NCBI GenBank assembly: GCA_029531795.1 | Contig: JAPEIS010000001.1 | Location: 1,178,001 to 1,242,000 of the forward strand | Direction: 5' to 3' | Origin: Sclerotinia nivalis | Lineage: Eukaryota; Ascomycota; Leotiomycetes; Helotiales; Sclerotiniaceae | Length of the DNA: 64,000 nucleotides | The notes under the pieces: generated by a model | Database searches by the model: none | Seen by the model: the letters and a program-made list of their open reading frames with translations, nothing else | What the model was told of the DNA's origin: nothing | Position numbers and translations under genes: made by a program | Shown: in pieces, positions 11,833-22,778 of the stretch | Layout of the letters: every line of letters starts with the position of its first letter | How positions within the stretch are numbered: position 1 is the first letter of the stretch

Positions 11833-14800
11833 TAGGGTTATGGTTCACGGCGTTTTTGGAAGGTTGTTTATTGTCTATACCCACGTTACTTTTGTTTTCA
11901 TTTTATTTCCCGGGGCTTTTTGCTTATCACTGCAAGTATTTTCTTCTTTTTTACGCGGCAACTAGTGATGGGACACTTGAGCGGGCGGTCATTTTCGGGA
12001 ACATTTCGATGGGTGGTTGGTGGGACGGACAGCGGCATTGATCTGTCTAAATGTAATAATATGATCGGGGAAGGGTACATTTGGAGGGCCTCACAGGATT
12101 GGCGGACTCAGGAAAACCATACTTCTGGATCGCTTCGGGAGACGTTCTTTTTCTACTTGGTTCATTTACTTTTGTGCTGGGAAGTGGATGTGCATTTGGG
12201 AGATAGTCAAATCTTGATAATGGGTTTGTGGTTTGATACCCAGGATGATTAGGAAGGATACAAACAGATATCCGATAGAATATACCGATACAACGATGGT
12301 GGGAATTGTTTAGTAGAGACATTTGGGATGAGTTTCATGGGCGGAGTTGTTGAGTTGAGCGCGTGGTTTACTAGAACAGATAGAGATTGAGTCGGGGTTA
12401 AATGAATTGTGATGTAATGAATGAATTGATGGAGTCGAAGATACAATATGTCAGAATTCGAATGAGCTTTTGCAGATGGAATGTGATGCGAAATTTATGA
12501 TTAGAATATAGTAAAATGTAGGGGCCCTTTGTTTTCCTGTTGCGGAAGAGGAAATTAATGCAAAGGCCGGTACCCTAGCGATATATGAGGGCCTACAACC
12601 GTCGGGATGTAACTCACATGGTATGAACGAATCCAGGATGCGAAATTCGATATGACAAGCAAGGCGGGAAGAAACTCGCTTTTTCCTGGAGAGCCGCCTC
12701 TTCTTGGCTTTTGAAAAATTGGGATGGGGTTTCATGATGTTTACCCACCGTACTTGTACTACGTGTCAGCATCAGCATCAGCATCAGCTTCAGCTTCAGA
12801 GAAAGAGAAAGATAACATGTATGCGGAGAGTTGATGTAATGTTATATTATGTTGTTTGAGGTAAGTAAGAAAGTAAGCAAGCAAGTAAGTAAGTAGTAAG
12901 CTTGAAGCAAGTAAGTATATACGTGTAACGTAATACGGCACGGTATAATGGTAAAAGATAGGTAGGAAAAGAGCTTGCACGCGTTGCTTTTGTGTAACTG
13001 CTCAGCTGGATTGTAAAATCTTTTTTTCATGTTGTGTTGGCGGTGATGACCAGGAAGGAGAAATGGAGGAGAATGGTGAAGTATGTATGTGAGGCTGCGC
13101 GGGTGTGTGTGTTACTTGAGGTGAATTGAGTGGTTCGTTGGAGATTGGAGATTGGAATGATCGCTGGATCCATCGTCCAATCTGATTTAACCATTGAACT
13201 ACATAACTCTTGAAGTTCAAGCCAATCCAGAATATTAAATTCTGTCCATTTTCCAAACTGAATGAAAACATATTAATTTCTCAACCTATCTGTGAATAAG
13301 AACTCTCTGTATCAAGCAGACGAAGGGCAAAAGAAAAATGGGGTTATTTTTTTTTTTATCAAGCTCCTTTCTCGGAAGGACCTTGGCACAGCACCCACAG
13401 TGATGATCGTCTCAAGAAATGTTTTCCAAGAAAGGTTAATCATCTATGAATCTATTTTTAAGGTGTTGCATTGCCAGCATATTTTGGTAAGGTTTCTCAA
13501 GGAAGGAAATTGGATGATGAAGGAATATAAACCGAATCATATAACCAAAGGATGCTGATGATCCTTCCTGTGACGGTCGTTCGAGGCTCTTTTCATTCAG
13601 GCTACTAGGCGGACATGCCGCAAGGGAAGCCTGAGAAGTGGAAGGAAGATTGTGATTGGGGTCGAGTCGGCGAGTACTTGGGTTAAATGATTCGTAAGAC
13701 GGCGGGAATTCCGCCACTGGTTACAGTACATCTGAGTATGGCAAATCGCCTTTTCAGACGGAGAAATGGTTACCTACCTAGGCTTTGCGCATACATATCT
13801 ATGCATGAGATATTGACCATACAGTACATTTCTTGGGTATGGCCGAGAAAGTAGTACGGGGTATGGGGATATATATTAAACACGATGTGCAGTAGATAAT
13901 TGCTTGCAGATGGTGGCGTTTTTCTGTGTTTGTGATGGTGGTTCAAAACTTGCGTGCTGAGCTTAACTCGAAACTTGGTCACTGGAGATCTTATCGCCCG
14001 AGCCGGTGGGATGATGATTACCTCCTTGATAGAGGGGAAATGTTTCAAACAAGTTTCTCCACGGCAAAGTAATAAAGCTTTACAGAACCTTAGTTCACGG
14101 ACGTATATCCTCATCCCATTCTTGTGAAGATTATAGGAAAGATTCTTCGACAAATCACCTGCGAGGCTGCGAGTGAGGGTTTGTAGATACCCCTCGTCGA
14201 ATTTACTTTTCGTTTGGCTTCGGTTTGGGATATTGATGATATCTGTGTTCTGATGTTTCATTGGCCGGTTGAAAAGTCGGACATTTTATTTATTAGCACG
14301 TTTCAGATATTCAGGGGTAAACGCAATGCATTTCATCGAGTTCGCGCCTGAAGAAGAAAAAGAGGAACATAAAGAAATCCATTTGGGCGAATAAGAGCTC
14401 CTTTATGATGTGTGGATGGATGGATGGATGGATGATCTGAGGAAGAGAGAAGGAATGGAAAGGTTAAGACATATGACATTTATATTATGCGCATATCCGG
14501 TTCCACTAATCAATCGAGAGATGAAAGTTAGGTGAGAAGTCACAAGTCGGTACCCTTTTTTGGTTTGTTGGTGATAGGTATGAAAGTTTCGTTTTAAGGT
14601 TAGGTAGTTATCAATGCTAATGGTTACAAGATCCTGCAGTATACGCCTACAGGATTGCATGAGGCGGTAGCTCCCTCAACTTACTATTGAACCGCGGAGT
14701 AGCTAAACAGCTTGTTGTTTCCAGGGTTAAGCTAGTTAGTGTAAATTTATACTCTTTCAGAATTCTTGTCGTAAGGAAGATCATCCAAAGCCTTGGCTTA

Positions 14801-15960
14801 AGTTCTTGGTGTAAACATTGCTCTTTCAAAGATCATCCAAAGCCTTGCATATGTTCTTGGTGTAAGGGAATCGTCTAATGGCGTTGGCTATTAATATTTG
14901 AAGTAATATTACTAATGTAATTCCGAAAGAGGAAAAGAAAGACAGAAGATACTTTAGATATTCCTTCCCTTATTACTCCGTGACTTCGTCTCTTCTTTTT
15001 AACTTCATCTTTCCCGGTCACCGGTCATCTGTAACATGGGTTGCTCGAGCAAGTTGAGTCCCTTATTTGCTCCATGTTCCATTTTCATTCCTGGTACACT
15101 GGTAAGATTTAACCCCTGGTTTCTTCGCTCAGCCCCACGCGAGATTCCAACTTCAACCAATAATCTTTCAAAGTCTTATAGAAAATTGATGACCACATAC
15201 AAGGACCTTACCATGCAACCGAAGAAAAAACCATCACAACTTTGTCTCAAGTTTATCTCCTTCTTTTCCGGTAAGGTATCACTGTATCAGATCTCTGTTG
15301 GATTATGGATATCAGTATCCTGCTTCTCTTTCTCTTCCGAGTATGTTGATCATTTCCATTCTTCACTTCAATTTCATCTTCTTTTCATCTGGTAAATGAT
15401 CTTATATTACTATCCCTGGTCTTAAAAAGTAAAATGTGGCATGTAGATCGTGCTTTTTGACCTCATATGATTCAAAAAACGATACGAAAGATTCCACATT
15501 AGACGTCACCAACCAAGGTCTCCCAAGCTCTATCTACACTTCTACATATACCGGCATCGTTCTTCGTTTCGTCTTTACGCGCTTCCCGCATCTTACTCCA
15601 CCTTTTAACTGTTGCCAAGAAACATTATCCATACACTTAAGAAGTACTATATCTTTGACATATCCCAAATATATTAAATCTTCCGATTTTGGACCACAAA
15701 CCTACTTGTTTCGGTCCATATCCGTTGGAGGTTTTACCTTTTAGACGCCTTTCACTCCTTTACTTGTCTCCTTATTAGTCACTTCATTTGCTTACCTCGG
15801 AAATCGAAAATCTTGGGTGAATTTCTTCATGTCACCTACTCAATCTTTACTTTCCAAGTGCAGGCGCATTTGAGAGCTCTTGTCGTAGCACTATCACGTT
15901 CCTTTTTTAAGCAACTGCATTTGATTCATTTCTTTCTGGCTGCGCCAGTCATTTTACCAT
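11833..15960. other. 4.1-kb spacer with microsatellites, no gene recognised
   Basis: Nothing here can be assigned to a family. The longest ATG-initiated frame is at 13770-14261 (163 residues, minus) and has no motif, signal peptide or homology I recognise. Simple repeats include CAGCAT/CAGCTT units near 12769-12800, GTAAGTAAG-like runs near 12860-12910, GGAT units at about 14413-14435, and an imperfect direct repeat at 14779-14865. The last 900 bp before 15961 are pyrimidine-rich and probably contain the promoter and leader of the downstream gene. Confidence 0.5.
14779..14865. repeat. Imperfect direct repeat, 52-bp period
   Basis: A block starting GATCATCCAAAGCCTTG and ending GTTCTTGGTGTAA occurs at 14779-14814 and again at 14831-14865, with small differences in the middle. 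It has no coding assignment. Confidence 0.7.
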
Positions 15961-17870
15961 ATGGTTCCTCCTCCCCTTGATTTAAAAAAGACATATTCAT
16001 ACTCAGATATGCTTCTCTCATCACGAACTTCTCCTCGGCTCAGTTTGCGTAAATCAGGGTATGATCCAAACGACCGAGGACCATTATCATCTACTTCTTC
16101 TCGATTTAGCTTCAACCATCTCATCAAATCACCACCACCTTCACCTAGTCTTCCGGCTTTGGTCCCTAGACATGGTAAACCAGCGCCATCACGGACTCCT
16201 CGAAAATGCTTCAGAGGATTTTTGTGGTTTTGTGGCATAGCAGTGATACTTTATTTTTGTTCCAACTCAGCATGGCTAGAAAGACCAATGACGGCAGTAG
16301 GGTGGGCAACAGATTCCGGGAATCAGTATGAGATGGTTGGAGAATCAGAATTACCGGACTTTCCAACACCGGTTATCGTAACAGACAAACGCGGACGATC
16401 GAAGTGGACGGTTTCCATACCCCCAAATCACGAATTTCCTCTCACTCCCACACAATACGCCGATATCTGCTCTCAAAATATGGAAGTCGCTGCCACAGTT
16501 GCAGACCTTCATAGCCACGTGCATCGAGAACACACTGCACACTATGACTACTACCACGTGGACCAAAATTTTATGGACGTTGCTGAAGCGGAGGCACATG
16601 GACTTTTACCGGGAATCAAGACGAAGAATAGTGTATTGAAGGAAAAGGATGGTTCCTTGGTGGGCGAAAAAAAGGACGACTTGATTGATTCAGATATCTG
16701 TGACAAGACTTTGACTTTTGTGCTGGAAACCTCGGATGCGGGGCTTGGTAAAACCTTGATGATGTTATGGACTGCGTTTGGTTTGGCTCAAAAGGAAGGA
16801 AGACATTTCTTCGTGGATGACTCAAGATGGTAAGCTTTGAGAAACTTGTCTCCTTTATTTACTGTTTACTAATGATACCAAGGGCATACGGCAAATATAC
16901 CACCTTCTTCCAGCCACCACCAGCACCCAAGTGCAGACCCCCACCACGACACGAAATGCTTCCATGCCCGCATCATGCTCGCCATCTAGTGGTCTCGGCT
17001 GCGACCGTTACTCATACCTTCGGAGGTTCTTTCAATGATTATTTTGAGGATGCGCGAAAGATGGAAGTCTACCGACAAAAGCCAATTTTTGAAATGGCCC
17101 GGCTCGGGTACACAGCGCTTTTTCACCTATCCGACGGCGATAATGAATATGTCGATAGAAGGGCCGCAGAATTCAGGGCAAAAACGACACTCGATCCAGT
17201 AGATCAAGAAAGTGGAATCGTCATCGGTATACATGTTCGCCGCGGAGATAGAAGGCCATTCGAATTTCAGTACAAGGATAGCTATATTCCATTAACAGTA
17301 TATAGCGACACAGCACGCATGCTACTGGACAAGAAATACAACCACTCGCTTCCGAATGGAGGCCATGACGCTTTGGCTCAGATGGCTAGTGCATTTGTTA
17401 TTGCCTCCGATGATCCGGACGTTTATGATTCAGACGAATTCAAGGACGTATCTAGAGCCCAGGAGCAAATTCGATTAGCATCCAAGAATGCCCTTGAAGC
17501 AGCTGCTCCTCAGCCCAACACCCCAGGACCAAGAAAGTTTGTCGATGACACAGTAGGATGGGAAGGTGGATTTTATGCTGGCATGTTCTGGAGTTTGGGT
17601 AAACCTTCTGGAACTCCCAAAACTGCAGTTGAGACTCCGGAAACAGCATTAACTCCAACTACCGAAGCTTTAAGATTGAGGGAATTGGTTGGAAGAGCTT
17701 ATTTGATGGATTTGGCGGTGTTAGGAAAAGCAAGTGACAAGATTGTTTGCACAGTGAGTGCCACGGGCTGCAGAATCCTCGCCGTCATGATGGGGTGGGA
17801 GAAGGCGATTGACCAAGGAGGTTTTGTCAACGTTGATGGAAACTTCGATTGGAGGGGTATAGCATGGTGA
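15961..17870 (+). CDS. Type II membrane protein with GT23/fucosyltransferase-like domain
   Basis: Two exons, 15961-16829 and 16883-17870, encode about 618 residues; the 53-nt intron (GTAAGC, TACTAAT, CCAAG) splits the Trp codon of SRWAYGKY. A basic, Ser/Pro-rich cytosolic tail (1-84) is followed by one membrane segment at about 86-105 (FLWFCGIAVILYF), so the rest should face the Golgi/ER lumen. The lumenal part has GIHVRRGDRR (about 403-412), the nucleotide-sugar-binding HxRRGD signature of alpha-1,6-fucosyltransferase/NodZ-type enzymes, and SATGCRILAVMMGW near the C-terminus, matching the other conserved loop. Fungi are not known for FUT8-type core fucosylation, so donor and acceptor are unknown. 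The family is common as a hypothetical protein in filamentous ascomycetes. Confidence 0.75.
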
Positions 17871-19025
17871 AAGAGTAGAGTACAATTCTCCTCTCTCATG
17901 CATGTTATAAATTATTCTATTGTTCATATTTATGTCTTCTGATAGCGGGACTTTTAGCGTAAGCATTTTCGTGGCGTTGGCACTGGAGTTATCGGGTTTT
18001 GATGGGACTATCCACGAGACATGGAACATATGCATTGTACGGTGTAGGTTCACGCGTCCCAAGATACCAGGCTGTTAAGTAGCCTTTCGTAGAAAATTAC
18101 TTGAATAGTAGATCTTTCTCTGTTTGACATTATCCCCTTATCCTAAAGACACTAGTGATGATTGTGAAGTAGCATTACAAATCAGGAAGGAAGGCGCTAG
18201 TCTGGGAATGGCTTTCTAGCTCAGCTCCTTCCTTCGTGATCAGTCACCCTGTGATATCTTTCATCATTGGGGTAATCTACAACGCAAAGTTGCGCAACCG
18301 ATAAAATCGATACTTGAATTGAGAACCAAAACATCGAACATGTCAATCGCGATATTCTGGCTGAGGATAATCTTCAGAGATGGAATTGTATCTATGCACT
18401 GTCTTCACAATAGCAGTTTGGAGTTACAGTACCCTCAAGAATGGTGGACTGCAGTTCGACAATCAGGCAGATCTAATATTTCACATCATTTAGCATATTA
18501 AATCTACTTGTGCCATAGACTCCTTTGGAACAACAAGGATTTTTAACGTTAATCTAGTCCAGAACATTGGATCACATGCGAGGACCCACAGCTTTGTTGC
18601 CGTCACCATTCGGACTGAAGTCCGCACTTTTAGAAAGCTATTTGATGTTCAAGGTTTAATTTTGAAATGTTTCGGCATATGGGATGCTCTTTCTCAGTCT
18701 CTATTGAAGTCAAACTTTGCAATTCGCTGACATGGCGTATATGACTGTAGATTGTTCTTTCTCGTCAATATCGATTACAGCGAGGAAAGTACGGGTGGCT
18801 CGATATTGATATTTCTGCCCGACTTGAGGTATGCTTTCCTAATCCCATCTTCTTCCACTATTCATCATTCATCATCCATCAAACTAGCATTTCATAACAG
18901 CCAGCATACAAAAGACTCACAGTTCATTGGATATCTCTTATTTTAATGAAAACGTCGACTGTTGGGTGGCTGGACGTAAGGAGAAAGGTTGACTAAGAAC
19001 TAGACATTGATATTGCAAAAGTGCC
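17871..19025. other. Spacer between GT23-like and FAD oxidoreductase genes
   Basis: No coding sequence recognised in about 1.15 kb. By position it holds the 3' end of the GT23-like transcript and the promoter of the FAD oxidoreductase. A CATTCATC-rich pyrimidine stretch lies at about 18845-18900. Confidence 0.5.
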
Positions 19026-20276
19026 ATGGCCCTACCGTCTGGCGGAGACGCACTACTTGGCGACGACCACATCAAACGTATGGCACGCGAGTGCGCCTTC
19101 AAACGCTTCTCACCTACCCCTGATAATATTCCTAGAAAACCGCCATCGGCACCTATCAGAATACTCGGAAGTGGGCTATCAGCTTTAACGCTTGCATGCA
19201 GTCTTCGCAAAAAGAATATCCCCTTCAAAATTTATACGCGAGACCGCCGGCCTCGAGGAGCTTGGGATCGGCATGATTGTAGTCTTTTGCTGCCAGCGAG
19301 AATTATCAGAGCGCTTAGGAAACTGCTCTGCATGAACAAAGATGATTTTCGGCGCACCCTTCTAGTGCCATTTACCACACCCTTTCCGTCTAAGATTCGA
19401 AACAAAGTCAAAATGAGAATCCACAGGGGAAAACTAGAATATCTTTTGAGGCAAGGCTTTGAGAAAGAGATCGAATGGGAATGTGAGATTAAGGTTGAAA
19501 CAAGTGGGTTACCGCGTCTGATTTTTCCCTCGCATGTCGATAAATTGGAAGGGAATATTACATTCGATTGTATGGGTGCTCATTCTCCGGTAAAATACGC
19601 AGAAGATGTCCAAACCATCCGTCCCGTTGTGGTATTCCGAGGCAATGTGTTGTTGTCGAAGTCTTCATGGGATCGGAAGTTTCGGGATTGGTTTCCCGAG
19701 AACACAGCACAAATCCGAGAGAAATTCGATAAAACTATATTGGAGCTTCTAATCAACGACGTCCATCCGCACACTGGCGATGTGAAGTTATCTTACGTAT
19801 ATTCAAGGCCTCGTTTGGATGGTCCAATAGACTCGCCCGATGAACTCTGGGTACCGACACGATCTAATGATGAAGCATGGTCCCCCGTCTTGATCGGAAA
19901 GTTCCTCGACGAAGTCAAAATCTTCCGGCAAGAGCATAACCTACCTGGACCTTATGATGAGGTCTTCAATCCAGAAAGGATGAAGGAAGACAAAATCGTG
20001 CATTGGCTGCTGAGATGTACAAGTGCAAACCAGCCGAAGCTAATAAATCTGTGGATCGGCGACGAAAGGATATTCAAGTTAGGTGATGCCGTATTTCACA
20101 TGGCCATACTCGAGACCACCGGTGCTGAACTCGCCATTCAAGATGGCCTTGGGGTTGCTAGCGAAATTGAGCGACGTGGGGGGATGATGTTACATCGCTG
20201 GCTAATCAGCGGTTGGAACGAGAGGCTTTGGCATGGTCATGCAAGCTTTCGTCGTACGACTGAAAGGTATAGATGA
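19026..20276 (+). CDS. FAD-dependent monooxygenase-like protein
   Basis: A single exon encodes 416 residues. An N-terminal dinucleotide fold begins at RILGSGLSALTLACSLRKK (about residues 48-66), a slightly degenerate GxGxxxxxLA motif, followed by the acidic/basic end of the second strand. The middle has HRGKLEYLLRQG and the FDCMGAHSPVK block, where the usual family form is GADGxxSxVR. The third FAD motif is KLGDAVFHMAILETTGAELAIQDG (about 350-375), close to the GDAxH consensus. This is the architecture of class A flavoprotein monooxygenases, which hydroxylate aromatic or polyketide substrates using NAD(P)H. Substrate and pathway are unknown and there is no pathway neighbour. The replacement of GADG by DCMGA is unusual and may mean altered FAD handling. 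Confidence 0.75.
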   Translation: MALPSGGDALLGDDHIKRMARECAFKRFSPTPDNIPRKPPSAPIRILGSGLSALTLACSLRKKNIPFKIYTRDRRPRGAWDRHDCSLLLPARIIRALRKLLCMNKDDFRRTLLVPFTTPFPSKIRNKVKMRIHRGKLEYLLRQGFEKEIEWECEIKVETSGLPRLIFPSHVDKLEGNITFDCMGAHSPVKYAEDVQTIRPVVVFRGNVLLSKSSWDRKFRDWFPENTAQIREKFDKTILELLINDVHPHTGDVKLSYVYSRPRLDGPIDSPDELWVPTRSNDEAWSPVLIGKFLDEVKIFRQEHNLPGPYDEVFNPERMKEDKIVHWLLRCTSANQPKLINLWIGDERIFKLGDAVFHMAILETTGAELAIQDGLGVASEIERRGGMMLHRWLISGWNERLWHGHASFRRTTERYR

Positions 20277-21422
20277 AAAGTAATAGAAATAGTAACACGT
20301 GAGTTTCACACCTAGACCCTCCTTTTACCGTCTGTACAAGGCAGCAAATACTTGTGATGGTGACTGATATCTTTGTGTATAAGTATCAGTTTTGTCATTC
20401 AGGTGAGAGGGTAAGATTACCACGGATGCTACGGTATCCCTTTCCTCGTTCTCTCGACCTCAAAGTGTATATGGTCACAATCAGTGTTACGAAGGGAGGC
20501 TTTTTCAATAGTTCAGAAGAATTCATCACATTTCTTATTTTTTTCAAATCATGCGTACAGACATGTCGATCACCCAACTCTTATCATATAAACACTTTCA
20601 TTGTTTATCTCGATCCAAAACGTCTATCTCCACTCTTCATTTCTATATCCAATCACCAGGATATCACTACTCAAATGAAGTTACCAAATACTATCATCTC
20701 TCCAGCTCTCCTTCTCTACATCACCCATTGCACAAACGCGAAAACACATTTCATATCTTACTCTATAGAAATATATGCTTGGTGTTATAATAAAGCTTTG
20801 CATCCTAATAAGAGAGATTTCCTTACTTGTGAACAGACGTATGGAGAGGGCTCAATTCCGTGTGGTGGAAGCGATAGTAAATATTTTATGATCCTACGAT
20901 TGAGGAGGTGAGTTTCCTTTCTTCTGTGTCGTCGTACATATCGGATCATACCAGATAATGGAACGTGGTGTCACTTTCTTTACCCCGTGCTTTCCGTTTA
21001 CAACGCCGAGTGTCTTTTCCAATTGTTGGCAATAGTTCTGGATATTAGTTGCTTTGCAGGGGAGCATGGTGTGTCATTTTCTTTTCCAAGAGCGTTCTTT
21101 CAATTATCCATTATAGTTCGATGTTGAAATGCTCAACGGGGCAGGTTTAGAGAGTAGAGAGATTGAAGGAAACATGTGATTAGTTGTATACTAATAGACT
21201 TTATGGTATGAATAGTCATGTTGCCTGTAGGATTATGAATATTGTGGTATAGAAGATGTATGTGCGCCAATTGCGGATATTGCTGTCGCGAGGTACGTCA
21301 CATCATATCATATCTCCAATCCCAACAACCCCAAAACAAACCACCCTGATTAAACCTAGCACACCCAGAATAAAAATAAACAAAACCTGCATACTCCGTC
21401 TCGGCATCACCACACCTAATAA
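20277..21422. other. Spacer; one possible secreted peptide, otherwise nothing
   Basis: Apart from the candidate at 20675-20911, I see no gene. The sequence between 20912 and 21422 contains a donor-like GTGAGT just after that candidate and no recognised coding. Confidence 0.4.
20675..20911 (+). CDS. Candidate small secreted protein (78 aa), possibly degenerate
   Basis: From the ATG at 20675 the frame gives an N-terminus typical of a fungal signal peptide (MKLPNTIISPALLLYITHC, cleavage likely after TNA), then a short mature part with cysteines in AWCYNK, LTCEQTYG and IPCGGSDSK. The spacing TCEQTYGEGSIPCGG resembles small cysteine-rich secreted proteins of ascomycetes, but the downstream cysteine pairs that usually follow are missing. 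A GTGAGT donor overlaps the last codons, so a second exon may exist, though the first acceptors I tried give an early stop. A chance ORF is quite possible. Confidence 0.3.
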   Translation: MKLPNTIISPALLLYITHCTNAKTHFISYSIEIYAWCYNKALHPNKRDFLTCEQTYGEGSIPCGGSDSKYFMILRLRR

Positions 21423-21827
21423 TCCTGCATCCGACCCCGATCTGAAAATTCAAGTGCCCACCATGACCAAATATCCGCATCCACCTCCTCATCGGCTTCC
21501 CAATCGCAACCCCAATCCCAACTCAACACCAACATAAAACCACACGATAAATGACCTGATATCGACCCTGAATTTAACTCAGATGATTTAATCACACATT
21601 CCAATCACCCTATCCATGCTCATGAATGCGCGAACTCGGGTCCGCTCGCATCGGTTGTAGAGGAAAATGCAGACTCAGACTCGGTCTCGGCATCAGATGA
21701 TGCTTCGGGGTGGGTATTGGTGCAAGGCGAAAAAGATATCGATGCGGGAACTAATGCATACCCTGAATTTGAATCTGGATCTGAATCCACAGCCATCGTT
21801 TCGAGTCTAGGGGTACGGATGCGGTAG
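21423..21827 (+). pseudogene. Low-complexity coding remnant with one in-frame TGA
   Basis: One frame reads through 405 nt with a single stop (TGA at 21552-21554). The first part is Ser/Gln-rich (SASTSSSASQSQPQSQ), the second is acidic and Ser-rich with ADSDSVSASDDASGWVLVQ and YPEFESGSESTAIV, ending at TAG 21825. Composition and absence of other stops are protein-like, but no start codon or family is apparent. It may be an exon of an unrecognised gene, a relic, or chance. Confidence 0.3.
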
Positions 21828-22778
21828 TGTGCGTTGGCGTCGGCGATGGCTTTTTGATGTCATGTCATGTCATGGATTTGGATGTAGATATGCATATGCA
21901 TAGGGAAGGTCTCTCTACTACCACTAGTTAGTATTTTGACATTGCAGATGTCAAAATCGGTTATTGATGATGTGGTGGGATACACTAGCGCTAGTTTTTG
22001 GGAATAATGGGTGAGGAGTGAGGATATTGATAACCCCGATTTTAGTGCTATAGTGCTATAGTGCAATGGCGAGTAGCGCTTTAATGGGCTTCTGTCGCAG
22101 GGGGGCTCTATTGTTGGTGTGTAGATGGCTGGGTAAGGAGGGGGGGGTGGGATATGGATATGGATATGGATATGAATATGAAGGAGAAGTTTATTGGTGC
22201 TGCTGGGAGGGGAGTAGGTGTGCAGAGGGGATGACAGGTACTTGGTTGGTCTTGGGGGGGTGGGAGTAGGAGAGAAAGGTTTTTTTTTTTTTTTGGCTTG
22301 GAGTGCGTTGTGATGCGATGGATGGATGAAGGGGGATTTGGATTTTCGGGCGGGAAGCGAGGGGTGGATGGATTTTAGAATTTTTAGAATTTTAGTAGTT
22401 TGTCTGTCTGGACTCGGGAGGTTTTGAACGAATCTCTCTTTTTGTGTTGAGAGATATTGTATTTGGATATTTGGAGCATTAGGATTATAGATCTTTCCAA
22501 TCTTTTAGATTTCTCAAGTTATTTAATTCATACCAATCTCTTAGATCATCTAGATCTTGCAAATCGGTTTAGTTTAATTTTTCAAATCATCCAGTTCTCC
22601 CATATTATTTGGATCTCTTCAGTCATCCGAACTAAGAATCACCGGATAGACTGCCATAAGATTTATTGAGGTCGAATAAATTTCATCATCTATAACGCTA
22701 ACATCTGTTATCTATCATCTATATCTATCATTTCCTACTCTACTTTCCCCATTCCATCAATCCTTCTACACCCAGTAA
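21828..22778. other. Spacer with hexanucleotide repeat and poly-T
   Basis: Holds GGATAT units near 22151-22175, a run of Ts near 22280-22295, G-rich stretches, and TTTAGAATTTT-like repeats near 22375. It lies downstream of the FMN dehydrogenase, which is on the opposite strand and ends at 22779. No gene seen. Confidence 0.5.

Noticed and set aside
12769..12910. CAGCAT and GTAAGTAAG runs as a possible array of regulatory repeats
   Set aside because: Irregular microsatellites without spacers or conserved unit; no reason to see more than simple repeats.
13770..14261. 163-codon ATG-initiated frame on the minus strand
   Set aside because: No motif, signal peptide, intron signals or family resemblance; it lies in a repeat-bearing spacer and could be chance.
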